Source: Rhipicephalus microplus
Lineage: Eukaryota; Arthropoda; Arachnida; Ixodida; Ixodidae
NCBI RefSeq assembly: GCF_043290135.1
Contig: NC_134707.1
Coordinates: 67,137,906 to 67,201,905, forward strand
Length of the DNA: 64,000 bases
Reading direction: 5' to 3'
The translations under genes and the position numbers were made by a program. Positions 50,209 to 62,177 of this stretch are shown here, one piece after another. Below the pieces are notes generated by a model. That model saw only the letters and a program-made list of their open reading frames with translations, was not told the DNA's origin and ran no database searches. How positions within the stretch are numbered: position 1 is the first letter of the stretch; every line of letters begins with the position of its first letter.

Positions 50209-52000
50209 TGGTAATTTTTTCATCCACTTTCCTTTCTTCTTTCTTCGTATTTACATTCGATTGGTTCTAATAACTTCCCCTGTACATTCCTTGGCATTAC
50301 TGTCTGTTATATCTCAGTAATATTGTGTTAAACCACGGAAATACGAGCCCTTAGGTATACACTTCTCTCCCTTATTTCATTGAACGAGGGTCTCGTACTG
50401 GCAGACTTGGTGTGTTTAGGTTGTATAAGAGGGACAGTTAATCAGCTGCCCGCTCATAATAAGTTCACGTGCTACGTGACGCCAAAACATGCGAATAAGA
50501 GTGTTTTCACACTCGTTGTTTGGCCTATAGATGGCGCTGACTGTCACTCCTACTTCTAAATTCACATATAAACCCCCCAAAAAGTGGATGGAGGGACGGC
50601 CGCTGTGATAGCTCAGTGGTTAGAGCACCGAACGCGTTATTCGAAGGTCGTAGGTTCGATTCCTGCTCACAGCTGGTAATTTTTTCATCCACTTTTCTTT
50701 CTTCTTTCTTCTTATTTACATTCGATTGGTTCTAATAACTTCCCCTGTACATTCCTTGGCATTACTGTCTGTTAAATCTCATTAATATTGTGTTAAACCA
50801 CGGAAATACGAGCCCTTAGGTATACACTTCTCTCCCTTATTTCAATGAACGAGGGTCTCGTACTGGCAGACTTGGTGTGTTTAGGTTGTATAAGAGGGAC
50901 AATTAATCAGCTGCCCGCTCATAATAGGTTCACGTGCTACGTGACGCCAAAACATGCGAATAAGAGTGTTTTCACACTCGTTGTTTGGCTTATAGATGGC
51001 GCTGACTGTCACTCCTACTTCTAAATTCACATATAAACCCCCAAAAAAGTGGATGGAGGGACGGCCGCTGTGATAGCTCAGTGGTTAGAGCATCGAACGC
51101 GTTATTCGAAGGTCGTAGGTTCGATTCCTGCTCACAGCTGGTAATATTTTTCATCCACTTTTCTTTCTTCTTTCTTCTTATTTACATTCCAATGGTTCTA
51201 ATAACTTCCCCTGTACATTCCTTGGCATTACTGTCTGTTAAATCTCATTAATATTGTGTTAAACCACGGAAATACGAGCCCTTAGGTATACACTTCTCTC
51301 CCTTATTTCATTGAACGAGGGCCTCGTACTGGCAGACTTGGTGTGTTTAGGTTGTATAAGAGAGACAATTAATCAGCTGCCCGCTCATAATAAGTTCACG
51401 CGCTACGTGACGCCAAAACATGCGAATAAGAGTGTTTTCACACTTGTTGTTTGGCTTATAGATGGCGCTGACTGTCACTCCTACTTCTAAATTCACATAT
51501 AGACCCCCAAAAAAAGTGGATGGAGGGACGGCCGCTGTGATAGCTCAGTGGTTAGAGCATCGAACGCGTTATTCGAAGGTCGTAGGTTCGATTCCTGCTC
51601 ACAGCTGGTAATTTTTTTCATCCACTTTTCTTTCTTCTTTCTTCTTATTTACATTCCAATGGTTCTAATAACTTCCCCTGTACATTCCTTGGCATTACTG
51701 TCTGTTAAATCTCATTAATATTGTGTTAAACCACGGAAATACGAGCCCTTAGGTATACACTTCTCTCCCTTATTTCATTGAATGAGGGTCTCGTACTGGC
51801 AGACTTGGTGTGTTTAGGTTGTATAAGAGGGACAATTAATCAGCTGCCCGCTCATAATAAGTTCACGTGCTACGTGACGCCAAAACATGCGAATAAGAGT
51901 GTTCTCACACTCGTTGTTTGGCTTATAGATGGCGCTGACTGTCACTCCTACTTCTAAATTCACATATAAACCCCCCAAAAAAGTGGATGGAGGGACGGCC

Positions 52001-52072
52001 GCTGTGATAGCTCAGTGGTTAGAGCATTGAACGCGTTATTTGAAGGTCGTAGGTTCGATTCCTGCTAACAGC
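52001..52072 (+). tRNA. tRNA-like copy with GU-rich anticodon stem
   Basis: TTGAA/TTTGA replaces TCGAA/TTCGA. C28 to T and C41 to T each change a G-C pair to a G-T (GU) wobble, so the helix is kept, though weaker. The acceptor has the TAACAGC mismatch. Downstream, TTTTTTCATTTTTC lacks the CCAC of the inverted-repeat arm. Members: 52001, 54320, 61260. Confidence 0.7.
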
Positions 52073-52455
52073 TGGTAATTTTTTCATTTTTCTTTCTTCT
52101 TATATACATTCCATTGGTTCAAATAACTTCCCCTGTACATTCCTTGGCATTACTGTCTGTTATATCTCAGTAATATTGTGTTAAACCACGGAAATACGAG
52201 CCCTTAGGTATACACTTCTCTCCCTTATTTCATTGAACGAGGGTCTCGTACTGGCAGACTTGGTGTGTTTAGGTTGTATAAGAGGGACAGTTAATCAGCT
52301 GCCCGCTCATAATAAGTTCACGTGCTACGTGACGCCAAAACATGCGAATAAGAGTGTTTTCACACTCGTTGTTTGGCTTATAGATGGCGCTGACTGTCAC
52401 TCCTACTTCTAAATTCACATATAAACCCCAAAAAAAAGTGGATGGAGGGACGGCC

Positions 52456-54774
52456 GCTGTGATAGCTCAGTGGTTACAGCATCGAACGCGTTATTCGAAG
52501 GTCGTAGGTTCGATTCCTGCTCACAGCTGGTAATTTTTTCATCCACTTTCCTTTCTTCTTTCTTCGTATTTACATTCGATTGGTTCTAATAACTTCCCCT
52601 GTACATTCCTTGGCATTACTGTCTGTTATATCTCAGTAATATTGTGTTAAACCACGGAAATACGAGCCCTTAGGTATACACTTCTCTCCCTTATTTCATT
52701 GAACGAGGGTCTCGTACTGGCAGACTTGGTGTGTTTAGGTTGTATAAGAGGGACAGTTAATCAGCTGCCCGCTCATAATAAGTTCACGTGCTACGTGACG
52801 CCAAAACATGCGAATAAGAGTGTTTTCACACTCGTTGTTTGGCCTATAGATGGCGCTGACTGTCACTCCTACTTCTAAATTCACATATAAACCCCCCAAA
52901 AAGTGGATGGAGGGACGGCCGCTGTGATAGCTCAGTGGTTAGAGCACCGAACGCGTTATTCGAAGGTCGTAGGTTCGATTCCTGCTCACAGCTGGTAATT
53001 TTTTCATCCACTTTTCTTTCTTCTTTCTTCTTATTTACATTCGATTGGTTCTAATAACTTCCCCTGTACATTCCTTGGCATTACTGTCTGTTAAATCTCA
53101 TTAATATTGTGTTAAACCACGGAAATACGAGCCCTTAGGTATACACTTCTCTCCCTTATTTCAATGAACGAGGGTCTCGTACTGGCAGACTTGGTGTGTT
53201 TAGGTTGTATAAGAGGGACAATTAATCATCTGCCCGCTCATAATAGGTTCACGTGCTACGTGACGCCAAAACATGCGAATAAGAGTGTTTTCACACTCGT
53301 TGTTTGGCTTATAGATGGCGCTGACTGTCACTCCTACTTCTAAATTCACATATAAACCCCCAAAAAAGTGGATGGAGGGACGGCCGCTGTGATAGCTCAG
53401 TGGTTAGAGCATCGAACGCGTTATTCGAAGGTGGTAGGTTCGATTCCTGCTCACAGCTGGTAATATTTTTCATCCACTTTTCTTTCTTCTTTCTTCTTAT
53501 TTACATTCCAATGGTTCTAATAACTTCCCCTGTACATTCCTTGGCATTACTGTCTGTTAAATCTCATTAATATTGTGTTAAACCACAGAAATACGAGCCC
53601 TTAGGTATACACTTCTCTCCCTTATTTCATTGAACGAGGGCCTCGTACTGGCAGACTTGGTGTGTTTAGGTTGTATAAGAGAGACAATTAATCAGCTGCC
53701 CGCTCATAATAAGTTCACGCGCTACGTGACGCCAAAACATGCGAATAAGAGTGTTTTCACACTTGTTGTTTGGCTTATAGATGGCGCTGACTGTCACTCC
53801 TACTTCTAAATTCACATATAGACCCCCAAAAAAAGTGGATGGAGGGACGGCCGCTGTGATAGCTCAGTGGTTAGAGCATCGAACGCGTTATTCGAAGGTC
53901 GTAGGTTCGATTCCTGCTCACAGCTGGTAATTTTTTTCATCCACTTTTCTTTCTTCTTTCTTCTTATTTACATTCCAATGGTTCTAATAACTTCCCCTGT
54001 ACATTCCTTGGCATTACTGTCTGTTAAATCTCATTAATATTGTGTTAAACCACGGAAATACGAGCCCTTAGGTATACACTTCTCTCCCTTATTTCATTGA
54101 ATGAGGGTCTCGTACTGGCAGACTTGGTGTGTTTAGGTTGTATAAGAGGGACAATTAATCAGCTGCCCGCTCATAATAAGTTCACGTGCTACGTGACGCC
54201 AAAACATGCGAATAAGAGTGTTCTCACACTCGTTGTTTGGCTTATAGATGGCGCTGACTGTCACTCCTACTTCTAAATTCACATATAAACCCCCAAAAAA
54301 AGTGGATGGAGGGACGGCCGCTGTGATAGCTCAGTGGTTAGAGCATTGAACGCGTTATTTGAAGGTCGTAGGTTCGATTCCTGCTAACAGCTGGTAATTT
54401 TTTCATTTTTCTTTCTTCTTATATACATTCCATTGGTTCAAATAACTTCCCCTGTACATTCCTTGGCATTACTGTCTGTTATATCTCAGTAATATTGTGT
54501 TAAACCACGGAAATACGAGCCCTTAGGTATACACTTCTCTCCCTTATTTCATTGAACGAGGGTCTCGTACTGGCAGACTTGGTGTGTTTAGGTTGTATAA
54601 GAGGGACAGTTAATCAGCTGCCCGCTCATAATAAGTTCACGTGCTACGTGACGCCAAAACATGCGAATAAGAGTGTTTTCACACTCGTTGTTTGGCTTAT
54701 AGATGGCGCTGACTGTCACTCCTACTTCTAAATTCACATATAAACCCCCAAAAAAAGTGGATGGAGGGACGGCC
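52456..54774 (+). repeat. 2319-bp five-unit HOR, repeat 2
   Basis: tRNA-like starts: 52456, 52921, 53386 (AAGGTGGTAGG, private), 53853, 54320. It matches repeat 1 apart from a few single-base changes such as the G at variable-loop position 48 in copy 116 and CACAGAAATACG near 53585. A shortened third version is at 59861-61714. Confidence 0.9.
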
Positions 54775-57550
54775 GCTGTGATAGCTCAGTGGTTAAAGCA
54801 TCGAACGCGTTATTCGAAGGTCGTAGGTTCGATTCCTGCTCACAGCTGGTAATTTTTTCATCCACTTTTCTTTTTTCTTTCTTCTTATTTACATTCCATT
54901 GGTTCTAATAACTTCCCCTGTACATTCCTTGGCATTACTCTGTTATATCGCATTAATATTGTGTTAAACCACGGAAATACGAGCCCTTAGGTATACACTT
55001 CTCTCCCTTTTTTCATTGAACGAGGGTCTCGTACTGGCAGACTTGGTGTGTTTAGGTTGTATAAGAGGGACAATTAATCAGCTTCCCGCTCATAATAAAT
55101 TCACGTGCTACGTGACGCCAAAACATGCGAATAAGAGTGTTTTCACACTCGTTGTTTGGCTTATAGATGGCGCTGACTGTCACTCCTACTTCTAAATTCA
55201 CATATAGACCCCCCAAAAAAGTGGATGGAGGGACGGCCGCTGTGATAGCTCAGTGGTCAGAGCATCGAACGCTTTATTCGAAGGTCGTAGGTTCGATTCC
55301 TGCTCGCAGCTGGTAATTTTTTCATCCACTTTTCTTTCTTCTTTCTCCTTATTTACAATCCATTGGTTCTAATAACTTCCCCTGTACATTCCTTGGCATT
55401 ACTGTCTGTTAAATCTCATTAATATTGTGTTAAAGCACGGAAATACGAGCCCTTAGGTATACACTTCTCTGCCTTATTTCATTGATTAAGGGTCTCGTAC
55501 TGGCAGACTTGGTGTGTTTAGGTTGTATAAGAGGGACAATTATTCAGCTGCCCGCTCATTATAAGTTCACGTGCTACGTGACGCCAAAACATGCGAATAA
55601 GAGTGTTTTCACACTCGTTGTTTGGCTTATAGATGGCGCTGACTGTCACTCCTACTTCTAAATTCACATATAGACCCCCAGAAAAGTGGATGGAGGGACG
55701 GCCGCTGTGATAGCTCAGTGGTTAGAGCATCGAACGCGTTATTCGAAGGTCGTAGGTTCGATTCCTGCTCACAGCTGGTAATTTTTTCATCCACTTTTCT
55801 TTCTTCTTATATACATTCCATTGGTTCAAATAACTTCCCCTGTACATTCCTTGGCATTACTGTCTGTTATATCTCAGTAATATTGTGTTAAACCACGGAA
55901 ATACGAGCCCTTAGGTATACACTTCTCTCCCTTATTTCATTGAAGGAGGGTCTCGTACTGGCAGACTTGGTGTGTTTAGGTTGTATAAGAGGGACAGTTA
56001 ATCAGCTGCCCGCTCATAATAAGTTCACGTGCTACGTGACGCCAAAACATACGAATAAGAGTGTTCTCACACTCGTTGTTTGGCTTAAGGATGGCGCTGA
56101 CTGTCACTCCTACTTCTAAATTCACATATAAACCCCAAAAAAAGTGTATGGAAGGACGGCCGCTGTGATAGCTCAGTGGTTAAAGCATCGAACGCGTTAT
56201 TCGAAGGTCGTAGGTTCGATTCCTGCTCACAGCTGGTAATTTTTTCATCCACTTTTCTTTTTTCTTTCTTCTTATTTACATTCCATTGGTTCTAATAACT
56301 TCCCCTGTACATTCCTTGGCATTACTGTCTGTTATATCGCATTAATATTGTGTTAAACCACGGAAATACGAGCACTTAGGTATACACTTCTCTCCCTTTT
56401 TTCATTGAACGAGGGTCTCGTACTGGCAGACTTGGTGTGTTTAGGTTGTATAAGAGGGACAATTAATCAGCTGCCCGCTCATAATAAATTCACGTGCTAC
56501 GTGACGCCAAAACATGCGAATAAGAGTGTTTTCACACTCGTTGTTTGGCTTATAGATGGCGCTGACTGTCACTCCTACTTCTAAATTCACATATAGACCC
56601 CCCAAAAAAGTGGATGGAGGGACGGCCGCTGTGATAGCACAGTGGTTAGAGCACCGAACGCGTTATTCGAAGGTCGTAGGTTCGATTCCTGCTAACAGCT
56701 GGTAATTTTTTCATCCACTTTTCTTTCTTCTTTCTTCTTATTTACATTCGATTGGTTCTAATAACTTCCCCTGTACATTCCTTGGCATTACTGTCTGTTA
56801 TATCTCAGTAATATTGTGTTAAACCACGGAAAGACGAGCCCTTAGGTATACACTTCCCTCCCTTATTTCATTGAACGAGGGTCTCGTACTGGCAGACTTG
56901 GTGTGTTTAGGTTGTATAAGAGGGACAATTATTCAGCTGCCCGCTCATTATAAGTTCACCTGCTACGTGACGCCAAAACATGCGAATAAAAGTGTTTTCA
57001 CACTCGTTGTTTGGCTTATAGATGGCGCTGACTGTCACTCCTACTTCTAAATTCACATATAGACCCCCAGAAAAGTGGATGGAGGGACGGCCGCTGTGAT
57101 AGCTCAGTGGTTAGAGCATCGAACGCGTTATTCGAAGGTCGTAAGTTCGATTCCATCTCACAGCTGGTAATTTTTTCATCCACTTTTCTTTCTTCTTATA
57201 TACATTCCATTGGTTCAAATAACTTCCCCTGTACATTCCTTGGCATTACTGTCTGTTATATCTCAGTAATATTGTGTTAAACCACGGAAATACGAGCGCT
57301 TAGGTATACACTTCTCTCCCTTTTTTCATTGAACGAGGGTCTCGTACTGGCAGACTTGGTGTGTTTAGGTTGTATAAGAGGGACAATTAATCATCTGCCC
57401 GCTCATAATAAGTTCACGTGCTACGTGACGCCAAAACATGCGAATAAGAGTGTTTTCACACTCGTTGTTTGGCTTAAGGATGGCGCTGACTGTCACTCCT
57501 ACTTCTAAATTCACATATAAACCCCAAAAAAAGTGTATGGAAGGACGGCC
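54775..57550 (+). repeat. Array block, copies 119-124
   Basis: tRNA-like starts: 54775 (GTTAAAGC), 55239 (CGCTTTATTCG, TCGCAGC), 55704 (consensus), 56162 (GTTAAAGC, preceded by GTGTATGGAAGG), 56628 (TAGCACAGTGG, TAACAGC), 57093 (TAAGTTCGATTCCATCTC). The pair 56628/57093 recurs at 58480/58945, an 1852-bp offset, although 58480 does not carry the TAGCACAG and GCACCG changes. Confidence 0.85.
57093..57164 (+). pseudogene. tRNA-like copy with broken T arm
   Basis: The T arm reads GTAAG-TTCGATT-CCATC, so pairs 50-64, 51-63 and 52-62 are all lost. The B box becomes AGTTCGATTCC. The acceptor stem, D arm and anticodon arm are consensus. The same set of changes occurs at 58945 and 63572, showing inheritance through duplication. 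Confidence 0.75.
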
Positions 57551-60500
57551 GCTGTGATAGCTCAGTGGTTAAAGCATCGAACGCGTTATTCGAAGGTCGT
57601 AGGTTCGATTCTTGCTCACAGCTTGTAATTTTTTCATCCACTTTTCTTTCTTCTTTCTTCTTATTTACATTCGATTGGTTCTAATAACTTCCCCTGTACA
57701 TTCCTTGGCATTACTGTCTGTTATATCTCAGTAATATTGTGTTAAACCACGGAAATACGAGCCCTTAGGTATACACTTCTCTCCCTTAATTCATTGAACG
57801 AGGGTCTCGTACTGGCAGACTTGGTGTGTTTAGGTTGTATAAGAGGGACAATTATTCAGCTGCCCGCTCATTATAAGTTCACGTGCTACTTGACGCCAAA
57901 ACATGCGAATAAGAGTGTTTTCACACTCGTTGTTTGTCTTATAGATGGCGCTGACTGTCACTCCTACTTCTAAATTCACATATAGACCCCCAAAAAGTGG
58001 ATGGAGGGACGGCCGCTGTGATAGCTCAGTGGTTAGAGCTTCGAAGGCGTTATTCGAAGGTCGTAGGTTCGATTCCTGCTCACAGCTGGTAATTTTTTCA
58101 TCCACTTTTCTTTCTTCTTTCTTCTTATTTACATTCCATTGGTTCTAATAACTTCCCCTGTACATTCCTTGGCATTACTGTCTGTTAAATCTCATTATTA
58201 TTGTGTTAAAGCACGGAAATACGAGCCCTTAGGTATACACTTCTCTGCCTTATTTCATTGAATAAGGGTCTCGTACTGGCAGACTTGGTGTGTTTAGGTT
58301 GTATAAGAGGGACAATTAATCAGCTGCCCGCTCATAATAAATTCACGTGCTACGTGACGCCAAAACATGCGAATAAGAGTGTTTTCACACTCGTTGTTTG
58401 GCCTATAGATGGCGCTGACTGTCACTCCTACTTCTAAATTCACATATAAACCCCCCAAAAAGTGGATGGAGGGACGGCCGCTGTGATAGCTCAGTGGTTA
58501 GAGCATCGAACGCGTTATTCGAAGGTCGTAGGTTCGATTCCTGCTAACAGCTGGTAATTTTTTCATCCACTTTTCTTTCTTCTTTCTTCTTATTTACATT
58601 CGATTGGTTCTAATAACTTCCCCTGTACATTCCTTGGCATTACTGTCTGTTATATCTCAGTAATATTGTGTTAAACCACGGAAAGACGAGCCCTTAGGTA
58701 TACACTTCCCTCCCTTATTTCATTGAACGAGGGTCTCGTACTGGCAGACTTGGTGTGTTTAGGTTGTATAAGAGGGACAATTATTCAGCTGCCCGCTCAT
58801 TATAAGTTCACCTGCTACGTGACGCCAAAACATGCGAATAAAAGTGTTTTCACACTCGTTGTTTGGCTTATAGATGGCGCTGACTGTCACTCCTACTTCT
58901 AAATTCACATATAGACCCCCAGAAAAGTGGATGGAGGGACGGCCGCTGTGATAGCTCAGTGGTTAGAGCATCGAACGCGTTATTCGAAGGTCGTAAGTTC
59001 GATTCCATCTCACAGCTGGTAATTTTTTCATCCACTTTTCTTTCTTCTTATATACATTCCATTGGTTCAAATAACTTCCCCTGTACATTCCTTGGCATTA
59101 CTGTCTGTTATATCTCAGTAATATTGTGTTAAACCACGGAAATACGAGCCCTTAGGTATACACTTCTCTCCCTTTTTTCATTGAACGAGGGTCTCGTACT
59201 GGCAGACTTGGTGTGTTTAGGTTGTATAAGAGGGACAATTAATCATCTGCCCGCTCATAATAAGTTCACGTGCTACGTGACGCCAAAACATGCGAATAAG
59301 AGTGTTCTCACACTCGTTGTTTGGCTTATAGATGGCGCTGACTGTCACTACTACTTCTAAATTCACATATAAACCCCAAAAAAGTGGATGGAGGGACGGC
59401 CGCTGTGATAGCTCAGTGGTTAGAGCATCGAACGCGTTATTCGAAGGTCGTAGGTTCGATTCCTGCTCACAGCTGGTAATTTTTTCATCCACTTTTCTTT
59501 CTTCTTATATACATTCCATTGATTCAAATAACTTCCCCTGTACATTTCTTGGCATTACTGTCTGTTATATCTCAGTAATATTGTGTTAAACCACGGAAAT
59601 ACGAGCCCTTATGTATACACTTCTCTCCCTTATTTCATTGAACGAGGGTCTCGTACTGGCAGACTTGGTGTGTTTAGGTTGTATAAGAGGGACAGTTAAT
59701 CAGCTGCCCGCTCATAATAAGTTCACGTGCTACGTGACGCCAAAACATGCGAATAAGAGTGTTTTCACACTCGTTGTTTGGCTTATAGATGGCGCTGACT
59801 GTCACTCCTACTTCTAAATTCACATATAAACCCCCAAAAAAAGTGGATGGAGGGACGGCCGCTGTGATAGCTCAGTGGTTACAGCATCGAACGCGTTATT
59901 CGAAGGTCGTAGGTTCGATTCCTGCTCACAGCTGGTAATTTTTTCATCCACTTTCCTTTCTTCTTTCTTCGTATTTACATTCGATTGGTTCTAATAACTT
60001 CCCCTGTACATTCCTTGGCATTACTGTCTGTTAAATCTCATTAATATTGTGTTAAACCACGGAAATACGAGCCCTTAGGTATACACTTCTCTCCCTTATT
60101 TCAATGAACGATGGTCTCGTACTGGCAGACTTGGTGTGTTTAGGTTGTATAAGAGGGACAATTAATCAGCTGCCCGCTCATAATAGGTTCACGTGCTACG
60201 TGACGCCAAAACATGCGAATAAGAGTGTTTTCACACTCGTTGTTTGGCTTATAGATGGCGCTGACTGTCACTCCTACTTCTAAATTCACATATAAACCCC
60301 CAAAAAAGTGGATGGAGGGACGGCCGCTGTGATAGCTCAGTGGTTAGAGCATCGAACGCGTTATTCGAAGGTCGTAGGTTCGATTCCTGCTCACAGCTGG
60401 TAATATTTTTCATCCACTTTTCTTTCTTCTTTCTTCTTATTTACATTCCAATGGTTCTAATAACTTCCCCTGTACATTCCTTGGCATTACTGTCTGTTAA

Positions 60501-62177
60501 ATCTCATTAATATTGTGTTAAACCACGGAAATACGAGCCCTTAGGTATACACTTCTCTCCCTTATTTCATTGAACGAGGGTCTCGTACTGGCAGACTTGG
60601 TGTGTTTAGGTTGTATAAGAGAGACAATTAATCAGCTGCCCGCTCATAATAAGTTCACGCGCTACGTGACGCCAAAACATGCGAATAAGAGTGTTTTCAC
60701 ACTCGTTGTTTGGCTTATAGATGGCGCTGACTGTCACTCCTACTTCTAAATTCACATATAGACCCCCAAAAAAAGTGGATGGAGGGACGGCCGCTGTGAT
60801 AGCTCAGTGGTTAGAGCATCGAACGCGTTATTCGAAGGTCGTAGGTTCGATTCCTGCTCACAGCTGGTAATTTTTTTCATCCACTTTTCTTTCTTCTTTC
60901 TTCTTATTTACATTCCAATGGTTCTAATAACTTCCCCTGTACATTCCTTGGCATTACTGTCTGTTAAATCTCATTAATATTGTGTTAAACCACGGAAATA
61001 CGAGCCCTTAGGTATACACTTCTCTCCCTTATTTCATTGAATGAGGGTCTCGTACTGGCAGACTTGGTGTGTTTAGGTTGTATAAGAGGGACAATTAATC
61101 AGCTGCCCGCTCATAATAAGTTCACGTGCTACGTGACGCCAAAACATGCGAATAAGAGTGTTCTCACACTCGTTGTTTGGCTTAATAATGGCGCTGACTG
61201 TCACTCCTACTTCTAAATTCACATATAAACCCCCAAAAAAAGTGGATGGAGGGACGGCCGCTGTGATAGCTCAGTGGTTAGAGCATTGAACGCGTTATTT
61301 GAAGGTCGTAGGTTCGATTCCTGCTAACAGCTGGTAATTTTTTCATTTTTCTTTCTTCTTATATACATTCCATTGGTTCAAATAACTTCCCCTGTACATT
61401 CCTTGGCATTACTGTCTGTTATATCTCAGTAATATTGTGTTAAACCACGGAAATACGAGCCCTTAGGTATACACTTCTCTCCCTTATTTCATTGAACGAG
61501 GGTCTCGTACTGGCAGACTTGGTGTGTTTAGGTTGTATAAGAGCGACAGTTAATCAGCTGCCCGCTCATAATAAGTTCACGTGCTACGTGACGCCAAAAC
61601 ATGCGAATAAGAGTGTTTTCACACTCGTTGTTTGGCTTATAGATGGCGCTGACTGTCACTCCTACTTCTAAATTCACATATAAACCCCCAAAAAAAGTGG
61701 ATGGAGGGACGGCCGCTGTGATAGCTCAGTGGTTAAAGCATCGAACGCGTTATTCGAAGGTCGTAGGTTCGATTCCTGCTCACAGCTGGTAATTTTTTCA
61801 TCCACTTTTCTTTTTTCTTTCTTCTTATTTACATTCCATTGGTTCTAATAACTTCCCCTGTACATTCCTTGGCATTACTCTGTTATATCGCATTAATATT
61901 GTGTTAAACCACGGAAATACGAGCCCTTAGGTATACACTTCTCTCCCTTTTTTCATTGAACGAGGGTCTCGTACTGGCAGACTTGGTGTGTTTAGGTTGT
62001 ATAAGAGGGACAATTAATCATCTGCCCGCTCATAATAAGTTCACGTGCTACGTGACGCCAAAACATGCGAATAAGAGTGTTTTCACACTCGTTGTTTGGC
62101 TTAAGGATGGCGCTGACTGTCACTCCTACTTCTAAATTCACATATAAACCCCAAAAAAAGTGTATGGAAGGACGGCC
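57551..62177 (+). repeat. 4627-bp ten-unit HOR, copies 125-134
   Basis: tRNA-like starts: 57551, 58015, 58480, 58945, 59402, 59861, 60326, 60793, 61260, 61715. The first four units reappear with a constant 4627-bp offset at 62178, 62642, 63107 and 63572. The block includes a truncated copy of the 2319-bp HOR (59861-61714) and two chimeric units (59861 and 61715). Confidence 0.85.
58015..58086 (+). tRNA. tRNA-like copy, T26 and loop GGCGTTA
   Basis: GAGCTTCGAAGGCGTTATTCGA: A26 is T and C32 is G, while the anticodon stem is intact. Repeated at 62642 through the 4627-bp HOR. T26 alone also occurs at 45961. Confidence 0.65.

Larger units (their letters stand above)
50137..52455 (+). repeat. 2319-bp five-unit HOR, repeat 1
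   Basis: tRNA-like starts: 50137 (GTTACAGC), 50602 (GCACCGAACG), 51067, 51534 (T7 run), 52001 (CATTGAACG..TTTGAAGG, TAACAGC). Each has its counterpart exactly 2319 bp downstream. The last unit is only 455 bp because the CCAC of the right inverted-repeat arm and part of the pyrimidine tract are missing. Confidence 0.9.
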
